A DNA stretch of 64,000 nt, from NCBI GenBank assembly GCA_947579605.1, contig OX388307.1:24405237-24469236 (forward strand), given 5' to 3'. The notes under the pieces were generated by a model, which was given only the letters and a program-made list of their open reading frames with translations, was not told where the DNA came from and ran no database searches. Each line of letters begins with the position of its first letter. Position 1 is the stretch's first letter. The DNA is from Athripsodes cinereus. Taxonomy: Eukaryota > Arthropoda > Insecta > Trichoptera > Leptoceridae. The position numbers were made by a program, and so were the translations under genes. Positions 43,232 through 56,309 of the stretch are shown here, piece after piece.

Positions 43232-45454
43232 AAAGTCAATGCAATAAATTAAATATTAATAAAATTTGATATCATTCACTCCATGAAGTAAGAGTGTATG
43301 TATATTCTTTCTTACAACTATTTACTTACATATTATATATGAAATAGTTTGGTAAGTACCTATTAGTTTAGACCTCGACAAATTCTATGCATGTCACATT
43401 TACATGGGAGAATATTTCGTTATATCCAAATGTTTTTCGTGTATATTTACTTATGTAAAACGTGATTGTCAAGAAATACGTAAGAAAGCTTTTGAAAAAC
43501 GTGAATCAACTGCACATAATATTTACTCGTATCGTATATTACTAGAAACTTGTGAGTAAATTTAGGAGAGTATAATAATAATATTACGTAGGTATGTAGG
43601 TATAGATATTGATTCTACTTATTGTGATGTACCTTTGTAGTAGGTAAATGCATGCATTAGAAAATTAAACTTCTCTTCTTTGAAAAGTTGAAAGGGTTAA
43701 AAAGGAAAGGGTTTCTTACCTATTTCTTAGCAATAGTTTTTTTTTTACAACTTTCTTTTTATTTAATCCACTTTTTGGGGATGAGCAGATTTTTTTGCTA
43801 TTGCGTTAGATAGGTATGTATGTTGGGTTTTATAGGTGTATCTTTGCCTTACTAGTTATTTCCGTATATTTTAGTACCTATAACATTCAGTTGTTGTGTC
43901 TTTTGGAATCAAATGTGACAAATAAAATGCGGCTAGCTTCTTGATAGGTAAACAGAAAGGCTAAAGTGCCACACACATTACTGTTTCTACTTGCATATAG
44001 GTAAATCATTGGTGTTATGCAATTAAAAAGTCAAAATAAAAAAAAATGGAAGCGCGAAATGTTTCATTTTATCTATTGAGTGAAAGAAGAAGTCAGCAGA
44101 TAAACTAATGAAAGTTTAAAACAGTCATGTACTAGTACAGCGATGCACAAAGCGCTGGCCTTGGTCAGTATATCTGCTGCCCGCCAGCGAATTCTATATC
44201 TAATATAAAAAAAATTGTCAATACCAGTGATAATCGGATATTCGATAAAAGTACCGGTTAAAACTTTTAGTTATTTTTCTTATAGCGGCCCGTTCTTAGC
44301 TCATAATCTTCCCGAGTGGCCTCTGTTACCTATAAGTCTGTGCATCCCTGTACTAGAAGGTACATCACGACCTTTGACCGACCGGTAATTTATTAGAAAT
44401 AATACGTAAGTGTTTAAAGGTTTAATATCCGATATCTTTTAATTCTTATGCAAGGACTTTCATACTTCCAATTAAGTGGAGAATGAATCAGGCTAATTTG
44501 AAAAAAATATTGTAATAATATGTCCGTGATCCTATGAAAGTTTATCCAAAAACATAGGTACAGTTAAAGTTATGTGTATGATTGTATATCTAGGAATAAT
44601 GCAAGTACACGTATATTTTACTTGGTGTTTGATAATATTGTTCTTAGTAATAAATTGATTTCCGCATGCAAAGGGACAAGCATAGAGCATTGAGCATAGA
44701 ACTCAGTAGTTACAATATTTATCTAGGTTTAAGTATAATAATCTCCACAATATCGCGACACGACCTCCTGGCGTTACCCCATTGGGCTGGCTAGAGGCTA
44801 GAGACTAGATGTACCATTGTTGCGGGGGCCGGGGGGGTCATGCGTGTCCCGCTGCGCTGTTTCGGATTAATTTATTAGCTTCACCACCGGTATGTGTTGT
44901 CACATTTAGGGAAAACTAAATAACGCAGACGAGGGAACCTTCCTTCCTTGTTTATTCCGCGCTGACACCACACAAGATATATGGTGACCAATTATTATAT
45001 TATATTCTCAACACTACACGTTGTTATACTTATTATTATTATTATTATTACTCACTATTCATATATTGTCGTAGCATTTCCTTACATTCACATATCAACA
45101 TCATATGCCAATATAAGTCAATAAGAGTTATATGATCCTTGTCAAATCTGAAAGGGGTTAAATATATCACGTACCTGCCTGCATATTATTATGTCCTCAT
45201 GTCATCATTGTTTATTCTTAATAAAAATAATTATTTATTATCTTAACTATATCGATATATTATTTATTAAAAAAAAGTTAAGTACAAAATTCAAATACAT
45301 AAACAAAAATTAGACAAAAATAAAGAGTTTCTGATTTTGGTGGAAACAAATATGTATAAACATAACGTAATGATGTAAATAAATAACGCAAGTAATCTTA
45401 TTTACAACATTTTAATTAATGTAATTAACAAAAATAGTTTAGGTTTTATTAATA
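43232..45454. other. AT-rich DNA with a GC-rich islet at 44755-44960
   Basis: No coding frame recognised. The islet contains acgacctcctggcgttaccc, gggggccgggggggtcatgc and a further patch with acgcagacgagggaacc. It is the strongest GC contrast in the window that is not explained by a mobile-element ORF. A promoter or 5' exon of a host gene is possible but unproven. Confidence 0.3.
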
Positions 45455-45845
45455 AAGTGATTTTATAGGATTTATAAAACTTGCGTAAGACCGATCATGA
45501 CATTCGGCATTGAAACAAGAGCCGACACCTCCAGCACAAAAAGCCTACTTAGAACCACTGAGGTGAAAACTCTACGACCCATCACAGGTGACTCTTCGTG
45601 ACAGAGTAAGAAACTTAGAAAAAGAAGAGCAAGAAGACGCTTTTGGAGAGATCATGTGGGGAGGGGGATTTCAGATCGAGTGGTGAGAATAGCAGCAGAT
45701 AAACGAATGACAGGTAACTGACCCCCAGGAAGAGCACCCAAACGATGGAGGGATAGCCGGGCATCCACTTCCCAGGAGCAGGCTCCGAGAACCACAGGAC
45801 ACAATCCTAACTGAAGCAGAAGAAGAAGAAGTGACCTAGTCTGGT
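45455..45845 (+). pseudogene. Decayed RTE-like RT C-terminal fragment
   Basis: In one + frame with a few stops: YKTCVRPIMTFGIETRADTS and VKTLRPITG, then FWRDHVGRGISDRVVRIAAD, PPGRAPKRWRDSRASTSQEQ. This matches the post-RT region of RTE-type retrotransposons (YKT..RP.MTY..ETRADT...RT.E...LR.I.G ... PGRPPKRW). It ends in a (gaa)n-rich tail near 45820. It lies opposite in orientation to the complete RTE-like element next to it and belongs to another family. Confidence 0.8.
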
Positions 45846-45949
45846 TTCAACTTTGTTAGTCATGTTAAACTGTCAAAGATTTAGTAAGTCTAAACATAAA
45901 AAATAATCAAATTTTAGCCATTTGTGTTTTTTAACATAAAATTACAAAG

Positions 45950-48900
45950 AGATTTGCAAAAAAAACATCAACTCAATCTATAATATAATATATATATTTA
46001 GTTACAATCCATTGGATTGGTCTGCAACGAGTTTGGTTTTTCTTCTCCATTCCTCCCTATTCTCAGCCAGTCTTTTAAGCTCTACGTATGAGCCACAGTT
46101 CATGTCCCTCTTCAGTTGGTCCATATATGCGTCTCTTGGTCGGCCTCTGCCATTTGTTCCCTCGGTCTTACCCTCCGCGATGGCGATGAGTAGTCCTGGG
46201 TGCCTGATGTTGTGGCCAATCCAGTTAGCTCGTTGTTGGCTGATTCTCTTAAGGAGTTGCCTTTTTTCGCCTACCCTGGTTAAGACTTCTTCGTTTTCGA
46301 CGTGCTCCGACCAATGGATCTTAAGCATGCGTCTGTAGCACCACATCTCAAAGGCCGCCAACCGTCCGCTTTCACTCTTGCTGATGGTCCATGTCTCACA
46401 ACCATAAAGCAGAATGCTCCATACAAAGGCTTTAGTAAGGTTCTTCCTTACGCTTAAGTCGATATTTGGGGATTCCAATATCTTCGATTTTTTGTTGAAG
46501 GCAATCCTTGCCTGGTTTATTCTGCTTACAATTTCTGCTTTGGAGCGTCCATCCTGGTTTATTCTGCTGCCCAGGTACACGAATTCACTTACTTGTTTGA
46601 TGCTCACTCCATTTAATGCAATGTTCGCAGTCGCTTCCTCTCTTCCAACGACCATACATTTTGTTTTTTCTTTATTTATTTTCATGTTGTACTTTGACAA
46701 CAGTATACTTTCCAATTTTCCTAAAGCTTCGTTCAGCTCCATCTCGGAGTCTGCGAGCAGTGCTATGTCGTCAGCATATCTTATCATGTCGACCTTTTTC
46801 CCATTTATTTTTACTCCTGTCCAGTTCTTCATTTCTTCTCTCAGTTCATCAATGGCTCGCTGTATATAGCAGTTAAAGAGAGCTGGCGACATTGAGCATC
46901 CTTGTCTTACGCCTTGTTCGACCCTTGCTTCTGCACAGCTCTCTCCGCTTTTAATCACAGCCATTTCGTTCTTGTATAAGCTCCAGATTGCTCTTCTATC
47001 CTTATAACTCATTCCTATCTGGTTGAGGGTGTTAAAAAGTTGTTCCCATTCTACTTTATCGAATGCTTTTTCAAGGTCGATGAATGCTATATATGTGTTT
47101 TTATTAATTGTTATTCTCTTTTCTAGAGTAAGTCTGAGACTCAGGATTGCATCTCTTGTGCCTGTCTCTTTGCGGAATCCAAATTGATCTTCTGAAAGTG
47201 TTTCGTTGATTTTATTTTCCGCCCTTTTCATTATAATGTTGGTGAGTATCTTAGAAGCGTGTGATATCATGCTTAAGGTTCTGTGTTGTTCACACTTTGT
47301 CGTGCCTGCTTTCTTAGGAAGCGCTCGTATCAGACATTTGGCAAAGTCCTCAGGTATCTCTCCTGTGTTGTATATTTTGCAGACAAGCTTATACAATGTA
47401 TCAAGCATGCCTTTTCCTGCGCATTTAAGCAGCTCTGATGGAATCAGGTCAATACCTGGTGCTTTGCCGTCTTTCAACTTTGCTAATGCAATATCAAATT
47501 CACTTCTTAAGATGTCATCTCCATTATTTTCTACGTCATATTCTGCTTCTAGTGCTTTGCTTTCCTTGACTATGTTCTTTCCTTTGTATAATTGTTCTAG
47601 GTATTCTTTCCATCTTTTTACGATCAATTCATCCTCAAACAGCAGTTTGCCGTTTTTATCTTGTATAGCACATCGTGGTTGTGTTTTGTCATTGAAGAAA
47701 TTCTTTACTTCAGAGTATGCGGTTTCAAATTTCCTTTGTTTTATATTCCTGTTAATATTTTTGCATTTTTCTTGCAAATAACATTCCTTTCTCAGCTTGG
47801 ATTCTCTGTTAATTTTATTTCTAAGGGCTTTATATTCCTTTTTCCCTTCTTCTGTTTTAGAGTTCTTTAAGTTCCTTCTTTTTTCAATTATTTCTAAAAT
47901 ATCGTCCGTGATCCATTCTTTCCTAGCTTGCGGCTTTTTTTTCTCTAATACCTCATCTGCCGCTGCGGTTATTTTCTCTTTAATTTTACCCCATACTTTA
48001 TCTATACTTTCATTACTCTCAAAATCGCATATCTTAGTTTTTTCGTCGTATTTCTCTTTAACTTCTTTTATTTTTAGCTGTTTTAGGTCCCATCTTTTTG
48101 TGGTTCTCTTCTCGAGCCTTTTGAATTTCAGTATGGTTTCCGCCACAACCATATTATGATCACTATCAATGTCCGGACCTGCAAAGCTCCTGCAATCTTT
48201 AATTTGATTCCTGTATCTTTGACGTGTAAGAATGTAATCAATCTGTGATCGAAATCTGTCTCCGGGAGATTTCCATGTATAGCGATGTCTATAGTGGTGT
48301 TGAAACCACGTGTTGGCTATAAACATTTTATTTTTGGCGCAGAATTCAATGAGACGGCTACCTCTATCATTTCTAGTGCCCAACCCATATGCTCCTACGA
48401 CTGATCCCTCCCTTTCTTCCCCTACTACTGCGTTCCAGTCTCCCATTACAATAACATTTTCCTCAGCTTTTGTGTCATCTAGCAATTTTTGGATGTTTTC
48501 GTATAAAATTTCGATTTCTTGGTCGCTATGGCTAGATGTTGGCATGTAGACTTGGATTAAAATTGTGTCTACGGGTTTGGTATCTAGCTTGACTAAAATA
48601 ATCCTACCTCCATAGTGTACGTATCCCTTTACTCTCCTACCCAAGTCTTTACATAACATTATTCCTACCCCTCCCTGCCCCGGTTTACCCTCTATACTAC
48701 CGCTATGGATAAGACGAAAATTACCTGTCCACATATCTCCCGGGTTAGGCCATCTCATTTCAGAGATTCCTAGCGCGCTAAGTTTCATTTTCGTCATCTC
48801 TACTTTAAGATTGTCTAACTTACCATTTTGCAGCAAAGTTCTGACGTTCCAGGTTGCGTATCTTCCTTGTGTGCTGTTTCGATTTCTTTTCACCTCCTCT

Positions 48901-49400
48901 CTCTTGTGTGTATTCTGCTTAATGACAAGATCTCGAGCAGTCCCCACCCGGAGATCCGATTGGGGGACGATTTTGACTCCGGAAAATTTTACTAAAGATC
49001 TGGTCATTTTCATAACTCGTTGTTACTTTGGGATGCTACGAGAGCCTTTAATGTGGTAGCTTCCCTTGCATTCCACATCCTCATGCCGTTGACCTCGAAG
49101 GTTCATCCGCCTTTGAGAAGATTTTAGCTTCTCCGGGCAAGAGAGTGCCCCTTCCAGCATCTTCAGTTAAGAAGAGTTGGTTGTTAGCTTATACCGGCTG
49201 ACAGTCGGTCCCTGTCTACTATGTCATATTCAATGGCATCGACCCCCTCCTTTTGTATAGAGGAGTAGAGCAGGAATTTCCTTTCACAGAGTCTGAGACC
49301 AGTTGGCATTTCTCAGTACTCTCAAGTACTTCAAGGTCATATCGATTCTGAAATTTGACCCTGCGGGCCGGCTGTAATGTAACTAAAGGACGGGAGAATA
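45950..49400 (-). mobile_element. Apparently full-length RTE-like non-LTR retrotransposon
   Basis: Minus strand. A GC-richer 5' region (49014 to about 49395) precedes one 1003-codon ORF. The 3' UTR is very short and AT-rich, ending in a (TA)n-like tail at about 45980-46000. The composition break at about 49395 marks the likely 5' end. A target duplication could not be identified by eye. Two 5'-truncated relatives are at 10321 and 42961. Confidence 0.85.
46002..49013 (-). CDS. Endonuclease-reverse transcriptase of an RTE-like retrotransposon
   Basis: A single uninterrupted 1003-codon ORF. The N-terminal APE-type endonuclease (about residues 50-290) keeps the expected active-site blocks: TWNVRT (N55), ISEMRW (E85), MGDWNA (D192, N194), QIDYIL (D259) and SDHNMV (D285, H286). 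The reverse transcriptase (about 505-790) keeps FIDLEKAFD (D646), QGVRQGCSMSP and RYADDIALLA (YADD 746-749). The C-terminal region contains GCETWTISK and ends GRGRPRDAYMDQLKRDMNCG, REEWRRKTK. One ORF of about 1000 residues with endonuclease and RT, and no gag-like ORF or RNase H, fits the RTE-like group. All key residues look present, so it may be or recently have been active. The assigned start is the first ATG of the frame. Confidence 0.93.
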   Translation of the reverse strand: MKMTRSLVKFSGVKIVPQSDLRVGTARDLVIKQNTHKREEVKRNRNSTQGRYATWNVRTLLQNGKLDNLKVEMTKMKLSALGISEMRWPNPGDMWTGNFRLIHSGSIEGKPGQGGVGIMLCKDLGRRVKGYVHYGGRIILVKLDTKPVDTILIQVYMPTSSHSDQEIEILYENIQKLLDDTKAEENVIVMGDWNAVVGEEREGSVVGAYGLGTRNDRGSRLIEFCAKNKMFIANTWFQHHYRHRYTWKSPGDRFRSQIDYILTRQRYRNQIKDCRSFAGPDIDSDHNMVVAETILKFKRLEKRTTKRWDLKQLKIKEVKEKYDEKTKICDFESNESIDKVWGKIKEKITAAADEVLEKKKPQARKEWITDDILEIIEKRRNLKNSKTEEGKKEYKALRNKINRESKLRKECYLQEKCKNINRNIKQRKFETAYSEVKNFFNDKTQPRCAIQDKNGKLLFEDELIVKRWKEYLEQLYKGKNIVKESKALEAEYDVENNGDDILRSEFDIALAKLKDGKAPGIDLIPSELLKCAGKGMLDTLYKLVCKIYNTGEIPEDFAKCLIRALPKKAGTTKCEQHRTLSMISHASKILTNIIMKRAENKINETLSEDQFGFRKETGTRDAILSLRLTLEKRITINKNTYIAFIDLEKAFDKVEWEQLFNTLNQIGMSYKDRRAIWSLYKNEMAVIKSGESCAEARVEQGVRQGCSMSPALFNCYIQRAIDELREEMKNWTGVKINGKKVDMIRYADDIALLADSEMELNEALGKLESILLSKYNMKINKEKTKCMVVGREEATANIALNGVSIKQVSEFVYLGSRINQDGRSKAEIVSRINQARIAFNKKSKILESPNIDLSVRKNLTKAFVWSILLYGCETWTISKSESGRLAAFEMWCYRRMLKIHWSEHVENEEVLTRVGEKRQLLKRISQQRANWIGHNIRHPGLLIAIAEGKTEGTNGRGRPRDAYMDQLKRDMNCGSYVELKRLAENREEWRRKTKLVADQSNGL

Positions 49401-50469
49401 CTGACTAATTAAACGAGTAAAAACAAAATCAAAATATTTTCAAGTCGACATAACACGACGCCATTACAATATTGTTCTGGTTAGAAATGCATGGGTAATT
49501 TAATTTTATTTACCTGGCAATAACGACAAACACGGTCCATGTTTGTACCTATATCTGTGGAGGAGACGCGTAGTTCTGTACGCAAAACAAATGAATTTAT
49601 GGAAGATAATTATTTCGCCGTTAAAAATACGCCATTTTCTCACTATCTTATTTAAAAACGTTACAATTAATAATATAATAGTTTACTTAAAAATCAGTCT
49701 AAGTTCATTGGAAGAATTTTCACTCTACAGCTGCAAATTCATGAACTATACTGACAATATTAAGTAGGTATGTTTGTACTATCTATTAACACAACACAAG
49801 AAAATGTTGTGTACCTAATTTCTGTAATCCCAATGGATACATGTAAGAGTTTGTAAGAGAGAAAAAATCCGGCGTTATTTTTCGAATCATTAGTTCATAG
49901 ATATAGAGAAGCGAAAAGATGTGCGTATTATGTTATATTGTGTACAATGATAATATGTATTGTGTTCCATTCCCAGAGTTCCAGATAAATCTGTCGTAAT
50001 CTTGCAAGCAAGACACGTACGGAAGGAAAAAATCACAATGAAGTAGAAATACGTCGTACACAAAATAATTTAATGCACTTCCTTATATTTTACTGTCAAA
50101 CAGTTGTTCACAACCAATTTAATCGATATTTTCTTTGAGCTGTGTGTTAAACTGATTTAAATGGCAATCCATATCATTTATCAATTATTTCTATTCTGTA
50201 AAACTTCTTAAATAATTTTTTAATTTTTGAGCTATTTATTGTTTATAATATAATATTGTATTATACAATGTTCGCTTAGAAGTGTGGATGCTAACCATAG
50301 AATTCTATATATTGACATAAAAAATATAGGTATGTAGTCAATCTAAGTAGTTGGAAAATGATTTTGTAAGTCGAAACCAGGTAACTACATATATAATTAA
50401 ATAAAACTAAAACCTATAAGTAAAAGTAAAGCTAAAACCAATTGTGTTTTCTTCCATATAGAAACATGT
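49401..50469. other. No gene recognised
   Basis: AT-rich DNA upstream of the RTE-like element. No coding similarity. Confidence 0.4.
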
Positions 50470-50660
50470 ACCTTTTGGGTTAGTTGGAAGATATCGCGTC
50501 CCTGCGATAAACTCCCCCATTTAAAAAAAATAAAAAAATTGTGCAAATTATTTGTATATTCCATGTTGTAATCTAATTATTTTTGTTTAAATATTTTGTA
50601 CAATAATGTTAATTATTATTACCTTAAATATTCAAGAATATTTTCCTATCAAATAAACCA
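50470..50660 (+). repeat. LINE 3' tail, family A copy 5
   Basis: ttgggttagttggaagatat, cgcgtccctgcgataaactc, then an A-rich stretch and a diverged tail. The gcgataaactc block is shared with 13385 and 21390. Confidence 0.55.
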
Positions 50661-53600
50661 TGCTCAAATATTTTTTATTGCGGATGTAGGTACCTACTTA
50701 AAAAATATTAGGCAAAAATAAAATAATACTCATGGCAAGTATTGTTGTTTTTATTATTACTCCATTTTGTAATTATACGTTTCCTTAGTAAATATGATTA
50801 ATTTAGTAAATAATATATTTAAAATACTTTAAGCTGAAGCTACTCAGTGGATGAAACTTGATTTACATTTTATTATTTTAACTCTGTACTAATTACGGAG
50901 TTTATTGAGGATATGTAAACAAATATAAATGAACCTATATAATATGATCTATGTACCTACTTACTTCATTCAAGATTTTGCGAACAACTAGTATACTATT
51001 TCAAAGGCCAGTAACTGAATTGGTCACTTGTTCTTGATGTTCTCTGATAGTTTTGCTCATTATTATGAAAATATTGAAATCGTGCAAGATTTGATAACAT
51101 TTCTATATTTTCAAATTAAAATTACCATATTTTCAGGTAATGAAATTGTGAAAATGGTTGTCGACGTATTTGCCATGACCCGTATTGTTTCTCTACTCCG
51201 ACTTTTGAATTTCACTTTGTTGAAAGATTTACAGTATCTAATATATCTGCACACCACAGTTGTTCTGTAGTACCTATCTAGTATCTACACGGTACATAGT
51301 ACCGACATAGTACACAGTACAGCACCGCAGTTGTAAAGCAAGTTGTTTATGTCGAGGCACACTTTATACACCACCGCCACAAAATCCGAACGAAACAAAA
51401 CAACAAAAAACATTCGGGAAATGGGGTGAACCGCAATTCCTGTACATATCTATGAACAATGCCATTATATTATATAATACATATGCACACACTACCTAAC
51501 TGTCTGTGAACTAATAAAAATATCAATGTAATTCATCTAAATATTAAATTAACAAATATATTGGTTTTGAATTTATGATACCTATTTTGGATGTATGTTA
51601 CCTAATCTATGTTTTTTTGAAAAAGGTTTTTTTTTTATTAAATGATGTTAACACATGGTTATTGTAAATCAACTTACTATTTTATTATTTACATTTGATT
51701 TCGTGTAAAGAATATTTTAAAAGGACTATTGTGTTGGCACTCGCTTAAAACTTTTTTGCTGTCGGTTAGCCTAACTACGTAATTATATTGAAGATTCCGG
51801 ATTCTGTAATGTCTATTATCGAGTATTGAATTCGTAGGTATGTAAATTTAAATTTCGTAAGTATGTAAATTTAAATTGGCATCTATATTTCATGACTGGT
51901 AGGTATTATCCCAATACAACCATAATTCAATTAGTTCCATCTCCCGTCACGAGTTATAAAACGAAAAGTCATGAACTCATTATTTTTAAAGGGGATATTG
52001 GAAATGCTTTACGAGATTGAAAAACGAGTAAAAATGTTTATTTATGAACTTTGAAGTTTCCTTGTTTTCCTCTAATATTTCACTGCCGTGCTTCATTTAC
52101 TTCCCGTTCGACCATAAAACAATGTTTTCGTGAAAATGTTTAACAACTCCTGCTCCTTGCGAAAAATAAAAATAAATCGTTGTATAGATGTTATCCAATT
52201 CTATAATATAATTTTATTATTCTGACATTTATCCTGTTTTGATGGTAGGCATATCTAAGGATTATCATTAACATAATACAAACGAAATATGCAATTTCGT
52301 ATAAAGAAACCTATAACTGATTCGTTTATGGTTCACTTATGGGAAATATTACAGCATTAAGAAAATAATAAAGTCTCTATATGCGTCTTGTAACTATCAT
52401 CTATGGTAAATAAAATGTATGATAATATTACATCTGCCATTATCGATGTAGGAGATTTATATCGATGGATAAACATTAGCAAAAATAAGCACTAAATAAA
52501 AGCAATAAATATTTCGGTTCAGTGTGAGTGTAAAGGAAGGCCGTGTTCTGTCATTGAAAAAAAAAACATTATCTCTTTTTGCTTCCAAGTTTGCAATATT
52601 AAACGAACACGTTTTCAAAAAAAAAACTCTTCCTCTCTCAGTGAACTTATCCTGATCCATGAATAAATTATTTGGAAGAGGATGAATTCAAAGTATTTTT
52701 TTAAACTCTATGATCTCTAGAGGTTTTTATAAAGGGAAGTATTGCATTGAGGTAAAAAATGGTAAAGGTGATGTAGTGAATATTAAAAATATCCGCCCTT
52801 CTTTGTTTCCTTGAAATCTCAACGGTATTGGATAAAGTTCTTCTTTCTATAAAATAACTGATCGATTGTAGAGATGCCGAAGTTGATAATTATTGCCGTA
52901 CTAAAGGAAATTGGCTTGCAAATAGCATATTATTATGTATTCGCTCTGAAAAGATACAACGAATAGGAATTAGAAAAGGTACCTAAATTTTTTGCTTTCG
53001 ATATTTGTGGAGTTTTTGAAAACAATACCACAAATACTATAACTCTTCATTATTGATTAATAATGTTACTATAATTGTACATACTTACCTGCCGGTGAAA
53101 ATATAATAAATACAAATTTCTCCGTTGATCCTGCAATTAAGAATTGATGTAAAAGTAATATGAACATGGTAACATGATCATAACATTGTACTATCATTAA
53201 AAAATACGATGTAGTGAAATTTTATGTGACGTCAAAAACTCCATTTCCATTTTAATGTCAGAAAATTAATATGGGACGGTGTTGGTACGTGATGAAAAAA
53301 TATGAAAGTAAAATATTATTATAATATGTCATTACTTATAGAAGGCTTCAGAGACGCTGGACGTGTCATATTTCACTCACATTATCCTGTCAACACTCTG
53401 TTTACTCAAAATAATAATTTTTCTACACTGAAATGTAAATTTATAAAAAAATATTTGAATTTATGTGTGTATACTATCTGTGTCACCTTTTTAATTATAT
53501 TAGATATTTGTGAGAAAAGATAATTCTCAATTCTCATTCCAATAAAAGGATTAGGTACATGGCGAAAAAGTAGAATTTACAAAATTTATAGACACAGCGT

Positions 53601-54384
53601 ACAACGCGTCAAATCAAATATGTATTACCCATAATTTATAAAACATATTACTATCATGAAACTACATTGATGCTGCTTGTCACAAAAAGGTGAAATAAAA
53701 ATACCGCTTACGTACTTATGTAGGTAAAATCATATACAATATACTTAGGTACTTGTTAGTATTTAACATTAACATTATTGAACATTTGTTAATATTAACA
53801 TACTTGTTAATTTTTAAATGTGGATTTTTTGCCTTTTTAAAATTCTGAAATATTTCAAAACGAGTGCTAATTTTTTTTTGTTAGTTATAAAATTGTTCAA
53901 ATGTTCGTTACCTACATTATTCTGCATATTTTCTGTCCTGCCCTGATAGTTTTTCCCTGACTATTTATTTTGTGATCCATGTATAATATATTTTATGGTG
54001 ACTGCTTTCAGTAATGTCGCATTTCGCAGGGTCCATCTTATGACCGATATAAAAAGAATCATGATGTCTTCAGTAGGTAGGTGTATGTGGTAGCTATTTT
54101 ATTATTTTATATATCCGCAAGAATATATATACCTATATATACACGGACACATACCTAATGATATAAAATGGACCATAAAAATCTCCTGCCAGCCCCAAGG
54201 AATCATTTCCATCGATATTTTTCGAAAAGTTATATTCATAACATACTACCTATACTATAATATGCATACATAATATAATATAGTAATGAAAGTATATGTG
54301 GGAGTTTATTATTTCATAAAATTCTCTTCATCGATAATTTTTTTTACAAAACATACATACCTACCTATTTATTTTATATATATT
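50661..54384. other. Long AT-rich stretch, no gene recognised
   Basis: About 3.7 kb with no recognisable coding frame. Patches at 51300-51450 and 52010-52150 are less AT-rich and non-repetitive within the window. A short near-duplicate of gtatgtaaatttaaatt occurs at 51839-51879. Confidence 0.4.
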
Positions 54385-54605
54385 TATATCTGACTATGTG
54401 CATGTTATAAATATTCAGATTGTTTTCTTCGTACCGATAAAAAAATACAGGATGGGTTGCATACCTCATCGTTGAATTGACGATGTTGATTGCCTTTTAA
54501 GTATTTTTTTACGAACACCTGTCTTTTACAGGACACTCGAAAACTTACAGAATAGAGTGAGATACCTATTCTTTACTGGAGACTGCCGCGGCGTTTTCTT
54601 ATTAA
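54385..54605 (+). repeat. Dispersed repeat family B, copy 11
   Basis: Lacks the extreme left end. Contains aggatgggttgcatacctca, tcgttgaattgacgatgttg, cgaacacctgtcttttacag, gacactcgaaaacttacaga, gagatacctattctttactg. Confidence 0.75.
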
Positions 54606-55918
54606 TAGCTACCAAAACTGTTAAATAAAATTATACTGCAGAATTTTATTATGCTCTCAATTTCAAAACATATTTAGTAAACATGCTATGAATTAAATAT
54701 AAGGTATCATTGTATTATAATACGTATGTATATATTCCCAGTTGTGTTTACAAATAGCTCTGTTCTGGAGTAGGGAGGTGAGTTAGCTACGTTAACACAA
54801 ATATTAACTTTTGAACATCAGAAGAGGTACAAATTAACTAATTACAATTTGAGAGAATTAATCATCTCGCAACGTGAATAAGCGAGGCTCTTAGAGGAAA
54901 TATTAGGTATATAAATTTACTGCAAACACTAAGACTAAGACGCATGAGGAGGTGGACTCGCCTCTATAAACAGAGAGGCACTTTATACATTGTATATGTA
55001 ACAGCTATTAATAATTTTATTATGTATCAAGGGTACCGGGGAATATTATTGCTAAATTACTAACATTAGAAAGCACACCGTTATATATAATATAATATTT
55101 TACTACAGTACAACTTGATACGTATACCTACACGCAACAAACTTTGAGCATATTTCAAATTGTAATAATTAAAGGATGAAATTAAGTTTTTATTAATTTT
55201 GAGAACAATTGTTGAATTATTATACTTAGTCATAAAAGCCTTGAAGCGTATACAATTCCTATTCATCAGAAAGAAGAGTTTAGAACAATACAACAACACC
55301 TTGTTATGTATTATCTACATAGGTTATATTTGTATAATTTGGCTACGTTGTATATTCGTGAAATTTTCGAGTCTTATCTCGTATTAAAATATGATTCAAA
55401 TTCAGGATACTAAACTTCAAGGAAGTATTAAAAATAAAACTAAACAAATAAGTATTATTAATAATTAACAAAAAAAACGGTTAAACATGTTATTATTATT
55501 GAAATAATATCATATTCAACTGGGATCATTACAGTTTTCGTGCAATTCGATCCCAGAGAAAACAAACATTTACAATAGTGTTTCTGCTTTCGTTATAAAT
55601 TCAGCGTAGGTATGTAATGCGGAATATGTCTATATTCGGGGAAACACTATTGAACAATCGAATTGTTTTTGCTGTTGGTGATATGAGAACATCATTTGCT
55701 GACGTGAGCGACTATACGATGCGGGTTTAAAAAAATTGAACTCACTTAATATCGTTAGATTGCTAATAATACCATTCAGAAATTTGAAAAAATGTCTCGC
55801 ATAATACATACTTCTACGATGTTCCAGCGTGCTATATCAGAGAATGTCCATTACAAACGCAGATGGATGCATTCTTTAACGCATAATTTTATAGTGGGTT
55901 CAATAAATATCCCAGGAG

Positions 55919-56189
55919 AAATTCTGTACCTGAGAGCCATTAGGACTTAAGTGCATTTTTGACAAAAATGCCAAAGTTACGAAAAAAGCAAATATAACAC
56001 ATTAGTCGTGACGTCGTGAGTCATAAGTACAGAAATGCTTAGGATCTATACTATGTGGTCTATGTAAGAAGCTGTATATACTATATACAGCTTATTACTA
56101 GTAAAAGGTTGAGATTTTTTCGATTAAAAAATTGAATTTGAAAATGGCATTTTATTACTTAAAACTAAATGGCTCTCAGGTACAGAATT
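55919..56189. mobile_element. 270-bp MITE with ~22-bp inverted repeats
   Basis: aattctgtacctgagagcca at the left end is exactly inverted at the right end (tggctctcaggtacagaatt). Further inward, the match is weaker (aggacttaag / cttaaaacta). The interior has a short hairpin, agctgtatatactatatacagct, and no ORF. No unambiguous target duplication was found, so the superfamily is unknown. Confidence 0.8.
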
Positions 56190-56309
56190 ATATACCGGAA
56201 ATAACGCGCATAATTATATTATAATAATTTATATTTTGCGAATTCAGTACTGGGTACGTTATGTGTAGGTATAGATAGAAATCTATAAGCTGTTTCAATA
56301 AAATATGAA

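Noticed and set aside
45000..45070. (TTA)n and other AT microsatellites as regulatory features
   Set aside because: Simple repeats are frequent throughout the window and carry no specific signal.
46012..49059. Many plus-strand open frames (up to 191 codons) opposite the RTE-like ORF
   Set aside because: They are antisense shadows of a long open coding region and show no protein features of their own.
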